From Hymenobacter canadensis (GTDB taxonomy: Bacteria > Bacteroidota > Bacteroidia > Cytophagales > Hymenobacteraceae), in the NCBI RefSeq assembly GCF_027359925.1, contig NZ_CP114767.1:1798001-1862000 (forward strand): a stretch of DNA of 64,000 bases, written 5' to 3'. Shown here piece by piece: positions 54,801-62,622 of the stretch. A program made the position numbers and the translations under genes. Each line of letters opens with the position of its first letter. Position 1 is the stretch's first letter. A model generated the notes under the pieces. It searched no databases and was not told the DNA's origin. It was given only the letters and a program-made list of their open reading frames with translations.

Positions 54801-56792
54801 CGCACTGCCGACCTGCTCCGCTACCCGGCCGATACCCGCGCCGCCGCCGCCCTCTACTGGCTGCGCTTCGCCGACCCCGACCAGCGCGCCCACTGGGAGC
54901 AGCAGCTCCAGGGCATCGGCGTGCTGCTGCAGGTCTTCCCCGATTCGCAGGAGTTCGACCAGCTCAAAGCCGAGTTGCAAGCCGCCGTCGAAACCTTCGC
55001 CGCCCAAACCGGCCTCTTCACCCCCGCCCAGGTGCAGGAAGCCGGCGACTACCTGTTCCACGAGCTGACTCACACCGGCACCTTCATCATCTCCCACGAA
55101 GCCGCCGACCTGCACCAGCAGTTCCAGAAGCAGCTGCAGGAGCGCCACGCCACCGACCTCTTCCAGCAGTCCATCGACCAGCTGCGCGACCAGCCCGTAG
55201 CCCAGTTTCAGCTGGTGCGCCAGTGGGTGCAGGCGGCGCACCTCACCCCCCGCCCCCCTCTCCCCGAGGATTCTGCGCATAGAGCAGATGCGGGGCCGGG
55301 GGGTGAGGTGGCCGTCCTCCTGCTCACCCAAACCTTCGACCCTGCCCGCGTGGTCCACACGCCCACCACCGAAAACCTCGAAGGCTTCCAGGGCACCCAC
55401 CCGCGCATCGTTTCCACAAACAACCAACAACTAACAACCAACAACTACACCCTCAACTTCCCCGAGTTCCGCCGCCGCCTGCTGCACTACGACCGCGCCA
55501 CGGTGGCCCAATACGAGCAGTTTCAGGAGACGAAAAAGCAGCTGCTGGCCCGCGCCGCCGAGGACATGCGCCTGGAAGACTTCCGGCCCCGCGTACTCAC
55601 CTCCTTCGTGCGAAACCGCCTCATTGACCAAGTGTACCTGCCGCTCATCGGGGCCAATCTGGCCAAGCAGATCGGCACGGCCGGCGAAGGCAAGCGCACC
55701 GACCTCATGGGGCTGCTGCTGCTGATTTCGCCGCCCGGCTACGGCAAAACCACCCTCATGGAATACGTGGCCAACCGCCTGGGCCTCATCTTCATGAAAA
55801 TCAACGGCCCTGCCATCGGCCACGCCGTCACCAGCGTCGACCCCGCCCAGGCCCCCAACGCCGGGGCGCGGCAGGAGCTGGAGAAGCTGAACCTGGCCTT
55901 CGAGATGGGCGACAACGTGATGATCTACGTGGATGACATTCAGCACTGCCACCCCGAGTTTCTGCAGAAGTTCATCTCGCTCTGCGACGCCCAGCGCAAG
56001 ATTGAGGGCGTGTACCAGGGCCGCCCCCGCACCTACGATTTCCGGGGCCGCAAAGTGGCCGTGGTGATGGCCGGCAACCCCTACACCGAAAGCGGCGACG
56101 TATTCCAGCTGCCCGATATGCTGGCCAACCGCGCCGACATCTACAACCTCGGCGACATCCTCACGGCCGGCTCCGAAGACGCCTTCCGCCTCTCCTACCT
56201 CGAAAACGCCCTCACCAGCAACACCGCCCTGGCCCGCCTCGCCACCCAAAGCCCCCAAGACGTGCCCGCCCTCATCCGCCTCACCGAAACCGGGCAGCAG
56301 GACGGCCTCAGCTTCGAGGGCAACCACTCGCCCGAGGAGCTGAATGAGTACGTAGCTGTGCTCGGCCAGCTGCTGCGCCTGCGCGACGTGGTGGCTACCG
56401 TGAATGCTGCCTACATTGCCAGCGCCGCCCAGGCCGACGCCTACCGCACCGAGCCGCCGTTCAAGCTCCAGGGCTCCTACCGCAACATGAACAAGCTGGC
56501 CGAGAAAGTCCGCCCCGTCATGAACGACCAGGAAATCACCGACCTGCTGGCCGCCCACTACGAAAGCGAGGCCCAGACCCTGACCAGCGCCACCGAAGCC
56601 AACCTGCTCAAGCTGCGCGAGCTGCTCGGCTGGCTCACCCCCGAGCAAGCCGCCCGCTGGCAGCAAATCAAGCAAACCTACCTCGACAACCTCCGCCACT
56701 CCGGCCCCGCCCAGCTCCTACAGATGCTGGAGAAACTGGAAAACATTGCCGGCGGCCTAAGCGGCATCCGGGAAGCACTGAAACGCGAGTAA
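51846..56792 (+). CDS. Giant AAA ATPase with DUF3686-like N-terminus
   Basis: A 1648-residue cytoplasmic protein. The first half (to about 560) resembles the DUF3686 ATPase-associated region (ISTENNCVAWDMVPVGQRFIFGYNVVLGLK; FVKFAVIGVHLFMVFRVGKSA). A long coiled-coil middle follows. The C-terminal AAA domain has Walker A SPPGYGKTT (K1301) and Walker B MIYVDDIQ (D1363-D1364), then VVMAGNPYTESGD. Such ATPases are often labelled DNA-repair ATPases but are encoded beside PspA and flotillin genes, suggesting remodelling of those assemblies. Two low-complexity insertions (about 1133-1155 and 1190-1204) come from repeat DNA. ATG 51846 chosen. Confidence 0.88.
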   Translation: MEAQATQLETGTYEILRNRLLKSSTDLRQRLDLLNAERKQVFGAVDTRLIGTGRISTENNCVAWDMVPVGQRFIFGYNVVLGLKAEPDLADVFGVYEYAGHDFRPLGLELLQHPQFLEEFRNLYRYYKNTQFVKFAVIGVHLFMVFRVGKSASDVKTFKWLVQGETLSYLDNRSDHEYTFPPQHEFQWKRATRDMQRGGKHPHISIEDKVFVETVGGDLTIKVEDNTSTGHGILSEPVDDKDQTLDDSEIYYAVVGNLILLKIRPYQEQQYRHFIFNHRLKTAQRLDALADACVLLPDGQGLIFPHGFYLQTGDNKLFDNGLREMLFEKRVVSPNGEDFLYVFFNKDHGTYLLLSYNRIAQRVDNPIVCHGYALFENGELCYFRADDEPKKHHAVQIWQTPYTAPDFQLPVTSDSYLYKLGNKEIVRAMSEVQEVLTLTGKDDSYAGLYLDLIRQTTSLTDAYHWLREPAAQALAEPLAEIRQTATAAVEEFEKVQSLRKNTAQQTAAVFQKAGELTGRIRRSAPDTVTEFVQLLGELRGVRGEVISLKELRYVELPAVEKHAQDLEALSKEVALQTVEFLLRPDALLPYSQRVQAIADGVEQVQKTIEADQREQETAAVAQELELLIEVVSNLPIPDPTQTTAIIDNISTVYARFNQIRAALKRRRQALAGTEAQAEFTAQLKLLEQALTNYLDLADTPAKCDEYLTKLMVQLEELEGKFPDFDQFIEQLTTRREQVVEAFESKKTALVAARNQRATALLQSAERLLKAVQSRVSRLESVADINGYFAADVMVEKVRQTAQDLLALGDSVKADDVQSRLKTLRENAVRQLRDRADLFADGGQTLRFGTHAFTVNTQPLELTVVLRDGDLHYHLTGTNFFQKITDPALLASRPVWEQTVVSENQDVYRAEFLAWRILEGAQHPAPANPEAGRPAVLSVPELGHLSAAELLTYVQQFMAARYQEGYLKGVHDHDAALLLTALVRLTRTADLLRYPADTRAAAALYWLRFADPDQRAHWEQQLQGIGVLLQVFPDSQEFDQLKAELQAAVETFAAQTGLFTPAQVQEAGDYLFHELTHTGTFIISHEAADLHQQFQKQLQERHATDLFQQSIDQLRDQPVAQFQLVRQWVQAAHLTPRPPLPEDSAHRADAGPGGEVAVLLLTQTFDPARVVHTPTTENLEGFQGTHPRIVSTNNQQLTTNNYTLNFPEFRRRLLHYDRATVAQYEQFQETKKQLLARAAEDMRLEDFRPRVLTSFVRNRLIDQVYLPLIGANLAKQIGTAGEGKRTDLMGLLLLISPPGYGKTTLMEYVANRLGLIFMKINGPAIGHAVTSVDPAQAPNAGARQELEKLNLAFEMGDNVMIYVDDIQHCHPEFLQKFISLCDAQRKIEGVYQGRPRTYDFRGRKVAVVMAGNPYTESGDVFQLPDMLANRADIYNLGDILTAGSEDAFRLSYLENALTSNTALARLATQSPQDVPALIRLTETGQQDGLSFEGNHSPEELNEYVAVLGQLLRLRDVVATVNAAYIASAAQADAYRTEPPFKLQGSYRNMNKLAEKVRPVMNDQEITDLLAAHYESEAQTLTSATEANLLKLRELLGWLTPEQAARWQQIKQTYLDNLRHSGPAQLLQMLEKLENIAGGLSGIREALKRE
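55241..55308 (+). repeat. Intergenic-type palindrome inside the ATPase gene
   Basis: A 68-bp palindromic element beginning CCTCACCCCCCGCCCCCCTC and ending GGGGCCGGGGGGTGAGG lies in frame within the ATPase gene and encodes a Pro-rich segment (LTPRPPLPEDSAHRADAGP). It matches the intergenic element at 61620-61678 along most of its length (shared CTGCGCAT and GCAG-TGCGGGGCCGGGG). Confidence 0.85.
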
Positions 56793-56804
56793 GAACGCCC
56801 CCAG

Positions 56805-57032
56805 AACGTCATGCTGAGCTTGCCGAAGCATCTCGCGTGCTGACGTTGCCAAACTAACCATCACACTGAGCCTGCCGAAGCATCTCGCGTGCTGACGTTG
56901 CCAAAGCTAACTGTCATGCTGAGCTTGCCGAAGCATCTCGCGTGCTGACACTAAATTAGTAATCAAACGTCAGCACGCGAGATGCTTCGGCAAGCTCAGC
57001 ATGACGTTCGTTTCAAGCTCAGCATGACGTTC
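56805..57032. repeat. Cluster of GTCATGCTGAGC repeats
   Basis: Three direct copies of a unit starting GTCATGCTGAGCTTGCCGAA and continuing GCATCTCGCGTGCTGAC (near 56809, 56862 and 56913) are followed by one inverted copy ending about 57007 and a partial inverted copy to 57032. It begins 12 bp after the ATPase stop and ends 32 bp before the GIY-YIG gene. Confidence 0.9.
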
Positions 57033-57064
57033 AATTATCAACTCATCAATTACCAACCCAACCT

Positions 57065-57361
57065 ATGTATGTCTATATCCTCACCAATCCGGCGCATACC
57101 GTACTCTACATCGGCATCACCAACGACTTGCCACGACGCCTGCACGAGCATAGCAATGGTCTGGGCGATGCGGGCAAATTCACAGGCCGCTATCAAACCA
57201 ACCTACTGATCTACTTCGAACCCTGCCCTGACCCCACCCAAGCCATAGCCCGCGAAAAGCAGCTAAAAGGCTGGACCCGAGCTAAAAAAGAAGCCCTGAT
57301 AGCCGCCTTCAATCCGACCTGGGCCACTATCGACCCCGCTACTTGGTCAGACGACTTGTAG
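57065..57361 (+). CDS. GIY-YIG nuclease-like protein
   Basis: A 98-residue protein with the GIY-YIG signature as YVYIL..LYIGIT, followed by DLPRRLHEHSNG with the conserved arginine and histidine, and later REKQLKGWTRAKKEALI with a catalytic-type glutamate. This is the small UPF0213-like subgroup without DNA-binding extensions. The target is unknown. It is flanked by repeat clusters and followed at once by a decayed copy of the ATPase gene's 3' end. Confidence 0.88.
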   Translation: MYVYILTNPAHTVLYIGITNDLPRRLHEHSNGLGDAGKFTGRYQTNLLIYFEPCPDPTQAIAREKQLKGWTRAKKEALIAAFNPTWATIDPATWSDDL

Positions 57362-57376
57362 TCGCCCCTACCCCTA

Positions 57377-57453
57377 ACTCCTACAGATGCTGGAGACACC
57401 GAAAAACACGACCGGCGGCCTGAGCGGCATCCGGGAGGCGTTGAAACGCGAGT
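57377..57453 (+). pseudogene. Decayed copy of the ATPase gene 3' end (first copy)
   Basis: The sequence from ACTCCTACAGATGCTGGAGA through GGCATCCGGGAGGCG to AACGCGAGTAAGAACG matches the last 75 bp and stop codon of the ATPase gene (56713-56795) with several substitutions and small indels. It begins 16 bp after the GIY-YIG stop and leads into another repeat cluster exactly as the real gene end does. Confidence 0.88.
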
Positions 57454-57600
57454 AAGAACGTCATGCTGAGCTTGCCGAAGCATCTCGCGGGCTAACATTG
57501 CCAATCCAGAACATCATGCTGAGCCTGCCGAAGCATCTCGCGTGCTGACTCTGCCAAACTAACCATCATACTAAGCCTGCCGAAGCATCTCTACCGCTTC
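57454..57600. repeat. Second cluster of GTCATGCTGAGC repeats
   Basis: Three direct, partly degenerate copies (near 57459, 57512 and 57564) of the unit in the 56805 cluster. The last one has the variant end AGCATCTCTACCGCTTC. Confidence 0.85.
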
Positions 57601-57666
57601 ACCAAATAGGATATACTACGCCCCCTATAGACTGACCACCGGCTCCGCGCAACAACGCAGCGCCTA

Positions 57667-58800
57667 CTAAAAACCAGCAGCCTCTACCAATTCGTTGGGC
57701 AGCCGGCTCAGCGCCCCCTCAGCCAGCGGAATTTCCACGGTAAACACGCTGCCTTCGCCCTCCACGCTGCTTACCGACAGCGTACCATCGTGCCACTCCA
57801 CGATGGTTTTGCAGAGCGAAAGGCCCAGGCCAATGGTTTCCTCGCCCCGCAGGCCCAGCCGCCGGGCCCTGGTAAACCGCTCGAAAACGTGCGGCAGCAT
57901 GGCCGCCGGAATCCCGATACCGTCGTCGGCTACCTGCACCCGCGCCCCGTCCGGCAGCCCCGTCACGGTCACCCACACGTGGCCTTCGTCGCGGGTGAAC
58001 TTCATGGCGTTGCTGACCAGGTTGATAACCACCTGTGTGAACTTGCTCACGTCCAGGTTCACGTACACCGCCTCGGCCGGCAGCGAGTACGCGAAATGGT
58101 GCCCCAGCAGCTTGTAGCCGACTTGCAGCTGCGCCAACGGGCCGCGCATGATGTCGCCCAGGTCCACCCGGTCCATTTTCAGGTTGGTGGCCACGGCCGC
58201 CGAAAATTCGAGGTTGATCAGGTCACGAATCATCTTCACGCTCTCCCGGCTGGTGCTCTCCAGCATGGTAAGCATCTGCGCCACCTCGGGCTGGACCGCC
58301 TCCGGCAGCTCTTCGCGCAGGTATTGGGCCAGTTGCTCAATCATAATAAAGGCCCCGCTCGCGTCGTGCGAAAGCACCTCCAGGGTCACGTTTTTGCGGC
58401 TGTTGAATAAGTCCGAATTGGCCTGGTGGTGCTTGGCCGCGCTGATATCGTGCAGAGTGCAGGCCAGTAGCGGGCCCCGTGCGCCGCCCGCGTGGTAGTA
58501 GGGAATAGCCGCAAACCACTGCGCCGACTCGCCCACGCGCTGCAACCGGACCTCGATTTCACCTAGCTGCTCCCCCCGCATCCACCGTCCCCAGTGCTCG
58601 GCCAGGTAGGCCTGGTCATCGGGGTGAATGCGGGCCAGCAAAGCGGGGAGTTCGGCATTGACGCCGGCATCCGTGCCCAGCAGCACCTGCCCGTAGGCCG
58701 CATTCACGAAAACCACCTGCCCGGCGGCTATGTCGTAGACGAACTGCACCTGGGCGCTGGCCTTCACCTGGGCCATGAAAAGGGAAGGAAAATCAATCAT
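57667..58800 (-). CDS. PAS-domain sensor histidine kinase (soluble)
   Basis: A 377-residue kinase without a membrane helix. An N-terminal PAS domain (FVYDIAAGQVVFVNAAYGQVLLG) is followed by a HisKA-like helix pair whose phospho-acceptor is in VLSHDASGAFIMIEQL, an atypical H-box, and an HATPase domain with VVINLVSNAMKF, ADDGIGIPA and GLGLSLCKTIVEWHDG. No response regulator gene is adjacent. It lies between the two tail copies of the ATPase gene. Confidence 0.9.
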   Translation of the reverse strand: MIDFPSLFMAQVKASAQVQFVYDIAAGQVVFVNAAYGQVLLGTDAGVNAELPALLARIHPDDQAYLAEHWGRWMRGEQLGEIEVRLQRVGESAQWFAAIPYYHAGGARGPLLACTLHDISAAKHHQANSDLFNSRKNVTLEVLSHDASGAFIMIEQLAQYLREELPEAVQPEVAQMLTMLESTSRESVKMIRDLINLEFSAAVATNLKMDRVDLGDIMRGPLAQLQVGYKLLGHHFAYSLPAEAVYVNLDVSKFTQVVINLVSNAMKFTRDEGHVWVTVTGLPDGARVQVADDGIGIPAAMLPHVFERFTRARRLGLRGEETIGLGLSLCKTIVEWHDGTLSVSSVEGEGSVFTVEIPLAEGALSRLPNELVEAAGF

Positions 58801-58969
58801 GACACAGGAAATCGGAAAACGCCACTATAGGCTCAGCTAGAACGGCAAACGCCCGTGAATAACTGAACCGAACGGCCGGATGCGGCTTGCCGGCCCAATT
58901 GAGCAGTTATACCCCCGGCGCCATACCCCCATTACCGGCCCCGCCCTTGCCACTGGCGCCCAACCGCCC

Positions 58970-58977
58970 TACCTTGC
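58970..58977 (+). promoter_or_regulatory. -7-like element of the PNPOx-like gene
   Basis: TACCTTGC, close to TAnnTTTG, 24 bp before the ATG at 59002. Confidence 0.4.
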
Positions 58978-59001
58978 TCACCCCGCCAACTCCTCTTCCG
59001 C

Positions 59002-59538
59002 ATGGGCAAGCACTATCCCGCCATCAGCGCCGACATTCAGGCCTTTATCGAGCAGCAGCACGTGTTCTTCGTGGGCACCGCCGCCGCCGACGGGCGCGTC
59101 AACATCTCCCCCAAGGGCCAGGACACCCTGCGCGTACTCGACGCCAACCGCGTGGCCTGGCTCAACCTGACCGGCAGCGGCAACGAAACCGCCGCCCACC
59201 TGCTGGCCCTCAACCGCATCACGCTCATGTGGTGCGCCTTCGAGGGCCGGCCCACCATCCTGCGCCTCTACGGCACCGCCACCACCTACCACCCCCGCGA
59301 CGCGGAGTGGGCCACCCTGCTCCCGCTGTTTCCGGCCCTCCCCGGTGCCCGCCAGATTCTGGTCGTCGACGTCGACCTGGTGCAAACCTCCTGCGGCATG
59401 GCCGTCCCCTTCCTCGACTTTCAAGCCAACCGCGACGAGCTAAACAACAGCATGGACAAGCGCGGCCCCGAGCAGGTAGCGCAGTACTGGCACACCCGCA
59501 ACACCCGCAGCCTCGACGGCAAGCCCACCGGCATCTGA
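59002..59538 (+). CDS. Pyridoxamine 5'-phosphate oxidase-like flavin protein
   Basis: A 178-residue protein with a split-barrel flavin fold: IQAFIEQQHVFFVGTAAADGRVNISPKG at the start and LNRITLMWCAFEGRPTILRLYGTA in the middle. FVGTA and NISPKG are typical of the PNPOx-like group that binds FMN or F420. The function within that group cannot be told. It is a single-gene unit between two stretches of repeat-rich DNA. Confidence 0.85.
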   Translation: MGKHYPAISADIQAFIEQQHVFFVGTAAADGRVNISPKGQDTLRVLDANRVAWLNLTGSGNETAAHLLALNRITLMWCAFEGRPTILRLYGTATTYHPRDAEWATLLPLFPALPGARQILVVDVDLVQTSCGMAVPFLDFQANRDELNNSMDKRGPEQVAQYWHTRNTRSLDGKPTGI

Positions 59539-59583
59539 GCCGGGCCAGCGGCGTGGGTACGCAACCAGTGCGCCGCCCGCTAA

Positions 59584-59701
59584 CAGCAAATCAAACAATC
59601 CAGCCCAGCCACCTCCGCCACTCCGGCCCCGTCAGCTCCTGCAGATGCTGGAGAAACATTGCCGGCGGGTTGAGTGGTATTCGGGAGGCGTTGAAGGGAG
59701 T
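59584..59701 (+). pseudogene. Decayed copy of the ATPase gene 3' end (second copy)
   Basis: From CAGCAAATCAAACAATCCAG through CTCCGCCACTCCGGCCCC and CAGATGCTGGAGAAACAT to GGGAGGCGTTGAAGGGAG this matches the ATPase gene from 56661 to its end with frameshifting gaps. It extends further upstream into the gene than the copy at 57377, so it arose separately or is the older one. Confidence 0.82.
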
Positions 59702-59905
59702 ATCACCTTTAATAGCATGCGACCTTAACTTACCCACTATTCTCTCTTCACTCTTATCATATAGCATGAGCCTCTTTATATGCTAATTGACTAGCTATTC
59801 AATATTCGGAGGATGCGAAATCCCTAAACCCAAACCATACAGGGATACGTCGGAAAAAGAGGTTTTAACATCTAATAATTACTACTCATAAAGATCCTCT
59901 GAACG
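59702..59905. other. AT-rich spacer
   Basis: About 200 bp of AT-rich sequence after the tail copy. No gene, repeat or promoter is recognised. Confidence 0.4.
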
Positions 59906-59939
59906 CAAAAGAGCGGTACCATAGGGCGCCGCTCTTTTG
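59906..59939 (-). terminator. Terminator after the FG-GAP gene
   Basis: CAAAAGAGCGG and CCGCTCTTTTG form an 11-bp stem with a 12-bp loop, 14 bp beyond the minus-strand gene's stop. Confidence 0.85.
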
Positions 59940-59953
59940 TATTGATTACGGAT

Positions 59954-61414
59954 CTATTGAATCACTATACGTTGACTCATGATTCCTTCAGGAGCGGTTA
60001 GGCGCAAGAGGTATACTCCACGGGGCAAATCAGCTACTGAAATGGCGGTGCTCACGGCGGTGGTCTCGGTCCGGTATACCTCGCGTCCTAGCGGATCTAG
60101 CAGGCTGGCCGTGATTAGGCCGCGCAGGGTGCCGGCACTCTGAATAGTGATTTGGTCGGTAGCAGGGTTGGGGAATACGGATACACCTGCCAGCTGCTTG
60201 GAGCGTGTGCTTAGGATGGAACGATTTAAGTACACGCGCACGGTATTGTCGCCAGCGCATCCCACGACGATGTCCGAATTAAAATCGCCGTCTACGTCCG
60301 CTATCTGCATGGTAACTGGATTATCACCAGTAGCCAGTATCAGCGGGGTACCGTAGCGGGTGATTCCGCTAGCACCAGTGTGCTGAAACACCTGCAGGCG
60401 ATTGTCGGCTGTCAGCACCAGCATTTCAGGCTCATTGTCGCGGTTAAGGTCCGTGAGCAACACTTGGCGGGGAGAGCCAGAGAGGGAATAAAGCGCCTGG
60501 GTGCCGAATTGGGTGCCCCCCTGGTTCAGCAGCACTGTTACATTGTTGCTGCCTTCATTGGCCACGGCCAGGTCGGGCAGGAAGTCACGGTTTACGTCGC
60601 TAGTAGCCACCGACACTGGGCGGATGCCGCCGGTGGGTAAGTCCAGCGTGAATTGGCCGATTGACCAGCTGATGCTGACTCCATTGAAGGCGGCAGCGAC
60701 CACTTTTACCTGATTCGCATTAGGATTAGTCAGGACCATATCCATGTGGCTGTCCCGGTTGAAATCGGCCAATGCCACACTGGAAGTGTTGAACCCAGGT
60801 CGGTGGAAAGTCCGAGGGGATGACTCTACTGACGTGGGAGACTGGAGCTGCTGCCAGTACACGCCAGCACTGGTCGTGACGGGTGGCGCTGGGTCATACG
60901 TGTAGACAAAGTCCGGCTGCAGGTTGCCATCAATGTTGGCGACAAACATGTGCTGATTGGTTCCACGGTTGCTGAAAAAAGTGTTTTGCATGCCCGTGTT
61001 GACGACGGGCGTAAAGGTGCCGCTTCGGTCATTGTTATTAGTTAGCAACTGGAAGCGGCCGGTGACGGGGCTGATTGCTACTAGATCCATGCTAGAGCGT
61101 GTTTGCTGCTGGCTCAGCGCCGTGGCAACCAGTCCGGTGGGATTATCCCCGATGGCGTAAGTGCTGACGGCTGGGTCGGGAAAGGTGCCACTGCTGGATT
61201 GCAGGTACACGCCCACCGACCCCAGCCCCCGCTGGCACACAGCCACATCCCGGCGGTTATCCTGGTTGAAATCCGAGACGGCCAACGCATTGGGTGTAGC
61301 ACCAGCCGGTAAGGTGATGATGGCGCTGGGTTGCAAGTTGACAGGAACAGGCGCCTGGGCCAGGGCACTAGTACTCAAAGCTAAAATGCTAGAAAGTATG
61401 TAGAGTTTTTTCAT
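59954..61414 (-). CDS. FG-GAP/VCBS repeat protein with T9SS sorting domain
   Basis: A 486-residue exported protein: signal peptide (cut near ALA-QAP), several FG-GAP-type repeats each with an Asp/Asn-rich calcium loop (VSDFNQDNRRDVAV, VALADFNRDSHMDMVL, VATSDVNRDFLPDLAV, IADVDGDFNSDIVV), and a C-terminal type A T9SS sorting domain (VFPNPATDQITIQSA, LPRGVYLLRL). Repeats of this kind build beta-propellers. It should be secreted through T9SS; role unknown. Confidence 0.88.
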   Translation of the reverse strand: MKKLYILSSILALSTSALAQAPVPVNLQPSAIITLPAGATPNALAVSDFNQDNRRDVAVCQRGLGSVGVYLQSSSGTFPDPAVSTYAIGDNPTGLVATALSQQQTRSSMDLVAISPVTGRFQLLTNNNDRSGTFTPVVNTGMQNTFFSNRGTNQHMFVANIDGNLQPDFVYTYDPAPPVTTSAGVYWQQLQSPTSVESSPRTFHRPGFNTSSVALADFNRDSHMDMVLTNPNANQVKVVAAAFNGVSISWSIGQFTLDLPTGGIRPVSVATSDVNRDFLPDLAVANEGSNNVTVLLNQGGTQFGTQALYSLSGSPRQVLLTDLNRDNEPEMLVLTADNRLQVFQHTGASGITRYGTPLILATGDNPVTMQIADVDGDFNSDIVVGCAGDNTVRVYLNRSILSTRSKQLAGVSVFPNPATDQITIQSAGTLRGLITASLLDPLGREVYRTETTAVSTAISVADLPRGVYLLRLTAPEGIMSQRIVIQ

Positions 61415-61565
61415 AATATGTAAAAGTAGTTAGTCTTCTTAAGCTCTTGGCATCATTTCAAGTCGTGGTGGCCTGTTAAAATTTGAGGTAAAGAAATAAA
61501 GGTTATAGTCTTTTCAATGCTACCACCCCACAATCGCTCGACAACCCAATAATACCCCACCACCA

Positions 61566-61597
61566 AAAGGCCCCGACGCAACCGCGCCGGGGCCTTT
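61566..61597. terminator. Hairpin upstream of repeat
   Basis: AAAGGCCCCG and CGGGGCCTTT form a 10-bp stem with a 12-bp loop, between the FG-GAP gene start and the end of the next minus-strand gene, whose terminator it may be. Confidence 0.7.
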
Positions 61598-61619
61598 CTC
61601 ATGCCCAATAATCGTCAGG

Positions 61620-61678
61620 CTCCCCCTCTCCACGGGATACTGCGCATCAAGCAGTTGCGGGGCCGGGGGGGGTGAGGC
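61620..61678. repeat. CCCCTCTCC-family palindrome
   Basis: CTCCCCCTCTCC to GGGGTGAGG with CTGCGCATCAAGCAG in the middle. It touches the stop of the gene ending at 61681 and is the best match to the element inside the ATPase gene. Confidence 0.8.
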
Positions 61679-61680
61679 CC

Positions 61681-62622
61681 CTACCGCACCACCCAGCGCC
61701 CTTCCCCATCCAGCTGCTCCTGCACCACCAGCAGGTAGGGCGCATCGGCTGCCCCCAGTTTGCTGTAATCCGGCAGATGCACCTCCGCCTTGTTCTTCAC
61801 CGCCAGCCCCTGCCCCGCTTCCGGCAGCGCCGCCGGAGTGGCCGCCGTGTAGTAGCGCAGCGTCAGGCCCCGGCCACTACGGTTGCCCAGCATGGGTGCC
61901 ACCACGCCCGCCTCGCGCCGGTCGTACACCAGCGCCGGCTTGCCTGGCAGCGTCGCGCCCCGGTACTCCGGCACCCGCCGCGCCGCCGTCCGCACAATGC
62001 GCCGCACCGCCTCGTATTGCAGCACCAGCTCCGGCTGGGCCAGCTGCTGAGCCTTCACAAACGGGTCCAGTTGGGTTTCCAGCAGCTCCGAGGCCGCCAG
62101 CACCAGCTCCGGCAGCGTCTCGGTAGCCGCCTTGGTGCCCGTCTCAATCTGCCGCGCCTCGCCCTGCGTGGCCAGCAGCTCCGCCAGATCCGTTTGCAGC
62201 GTCTGGCGCACCTGCGGGTCGTAGCCCGCATCGGCCAGCTCCGTCTTGTCAATGGTGCCCACCGCTTCGTCCACCTTCTGCAGGTAGCGCAGCAGGTCGG
62301 CCTCCTTGCCGGTCACCAGCTTGCTGAGCGGCATTTTCAGCTCCCCGCGCAGCGCCGCGTCCTTCGTCAGAGCCACCACCAGCAGCCGCAGAATCTCGGC
62401 TTTTTGCGCCGCCTCGGCCTTCACCACCTTCCGGTCCCGCGTCACGCCCGTCGTGGAGTGATCCTGCGCCGCCGCCGCCGCCTCAATGCGGGCCACCAGC
62501 GCCGCCAGCGCATCGCGGCCCTGTGCAATTTTCTTAATCGCCACCAGCGGCGCCCCCGCTTCCGCCAGGAAGCGCAGCACCGCCTCATACATCGTCACTT
62601 GGTTTTGTTGTTTGGTAGTCAT
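61681..62622 (-). CDS. Hypothetical helical protein
   Basis: A 313-residue protein with long helices in its first two thirds (MYEAVLRFLAEAGAPLVAIKKIAQGRDALAALVARIEAAAAA; LPELVLAASELLETQLDPFVKAQQLAQ) and a basic, beta-like end. No signal peptide or membrane segment. No family recognised. ATG 62622 starts the conserved-looking helix; the longer frame upstream is low-complexity. Confidence 0.6.
   Translation of the reverse strand: MTTKQQNQVTMYEAVLRFLAEAGAPLVAIKKIAQGRDALAALVARIEAAAAAQDHSTTGVTRDRKVVKAEAAQKAEILRLLVVALTKDAALRGELKMPLSKLVTGKEADLLRYLQKVDEAVGTIDKTELADAGYDPQVRQTLQTDLAELLATQGEARQIETGTKAATETLPELVLAASELLETQLDPFVKAQQLAQPELVLQYEAVRRIVRTAARRVPEYRGATLPGKPALVYDRREAGVVAPMLGNRSGRGLTLRYYTAATPAALPEAGQGLAVKNKAEVHLPDYSKLGAADAPYLLVVQEQLDGEGRWVVR

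Noticed and set aside
51846..56792. Frameshift or two fused genes in the giant ATPase
   Set aside because: The frame is continuous for 1648 codons and the odd segments are explained by in-frame repeat insertions.
56805..57600. Insertion sequence or transposon carrying the GIY-YIG gene
   Set aside because: No transposase, no terminal inverted repeats bounding the segment and no clear target-site duplication of IS type were found.
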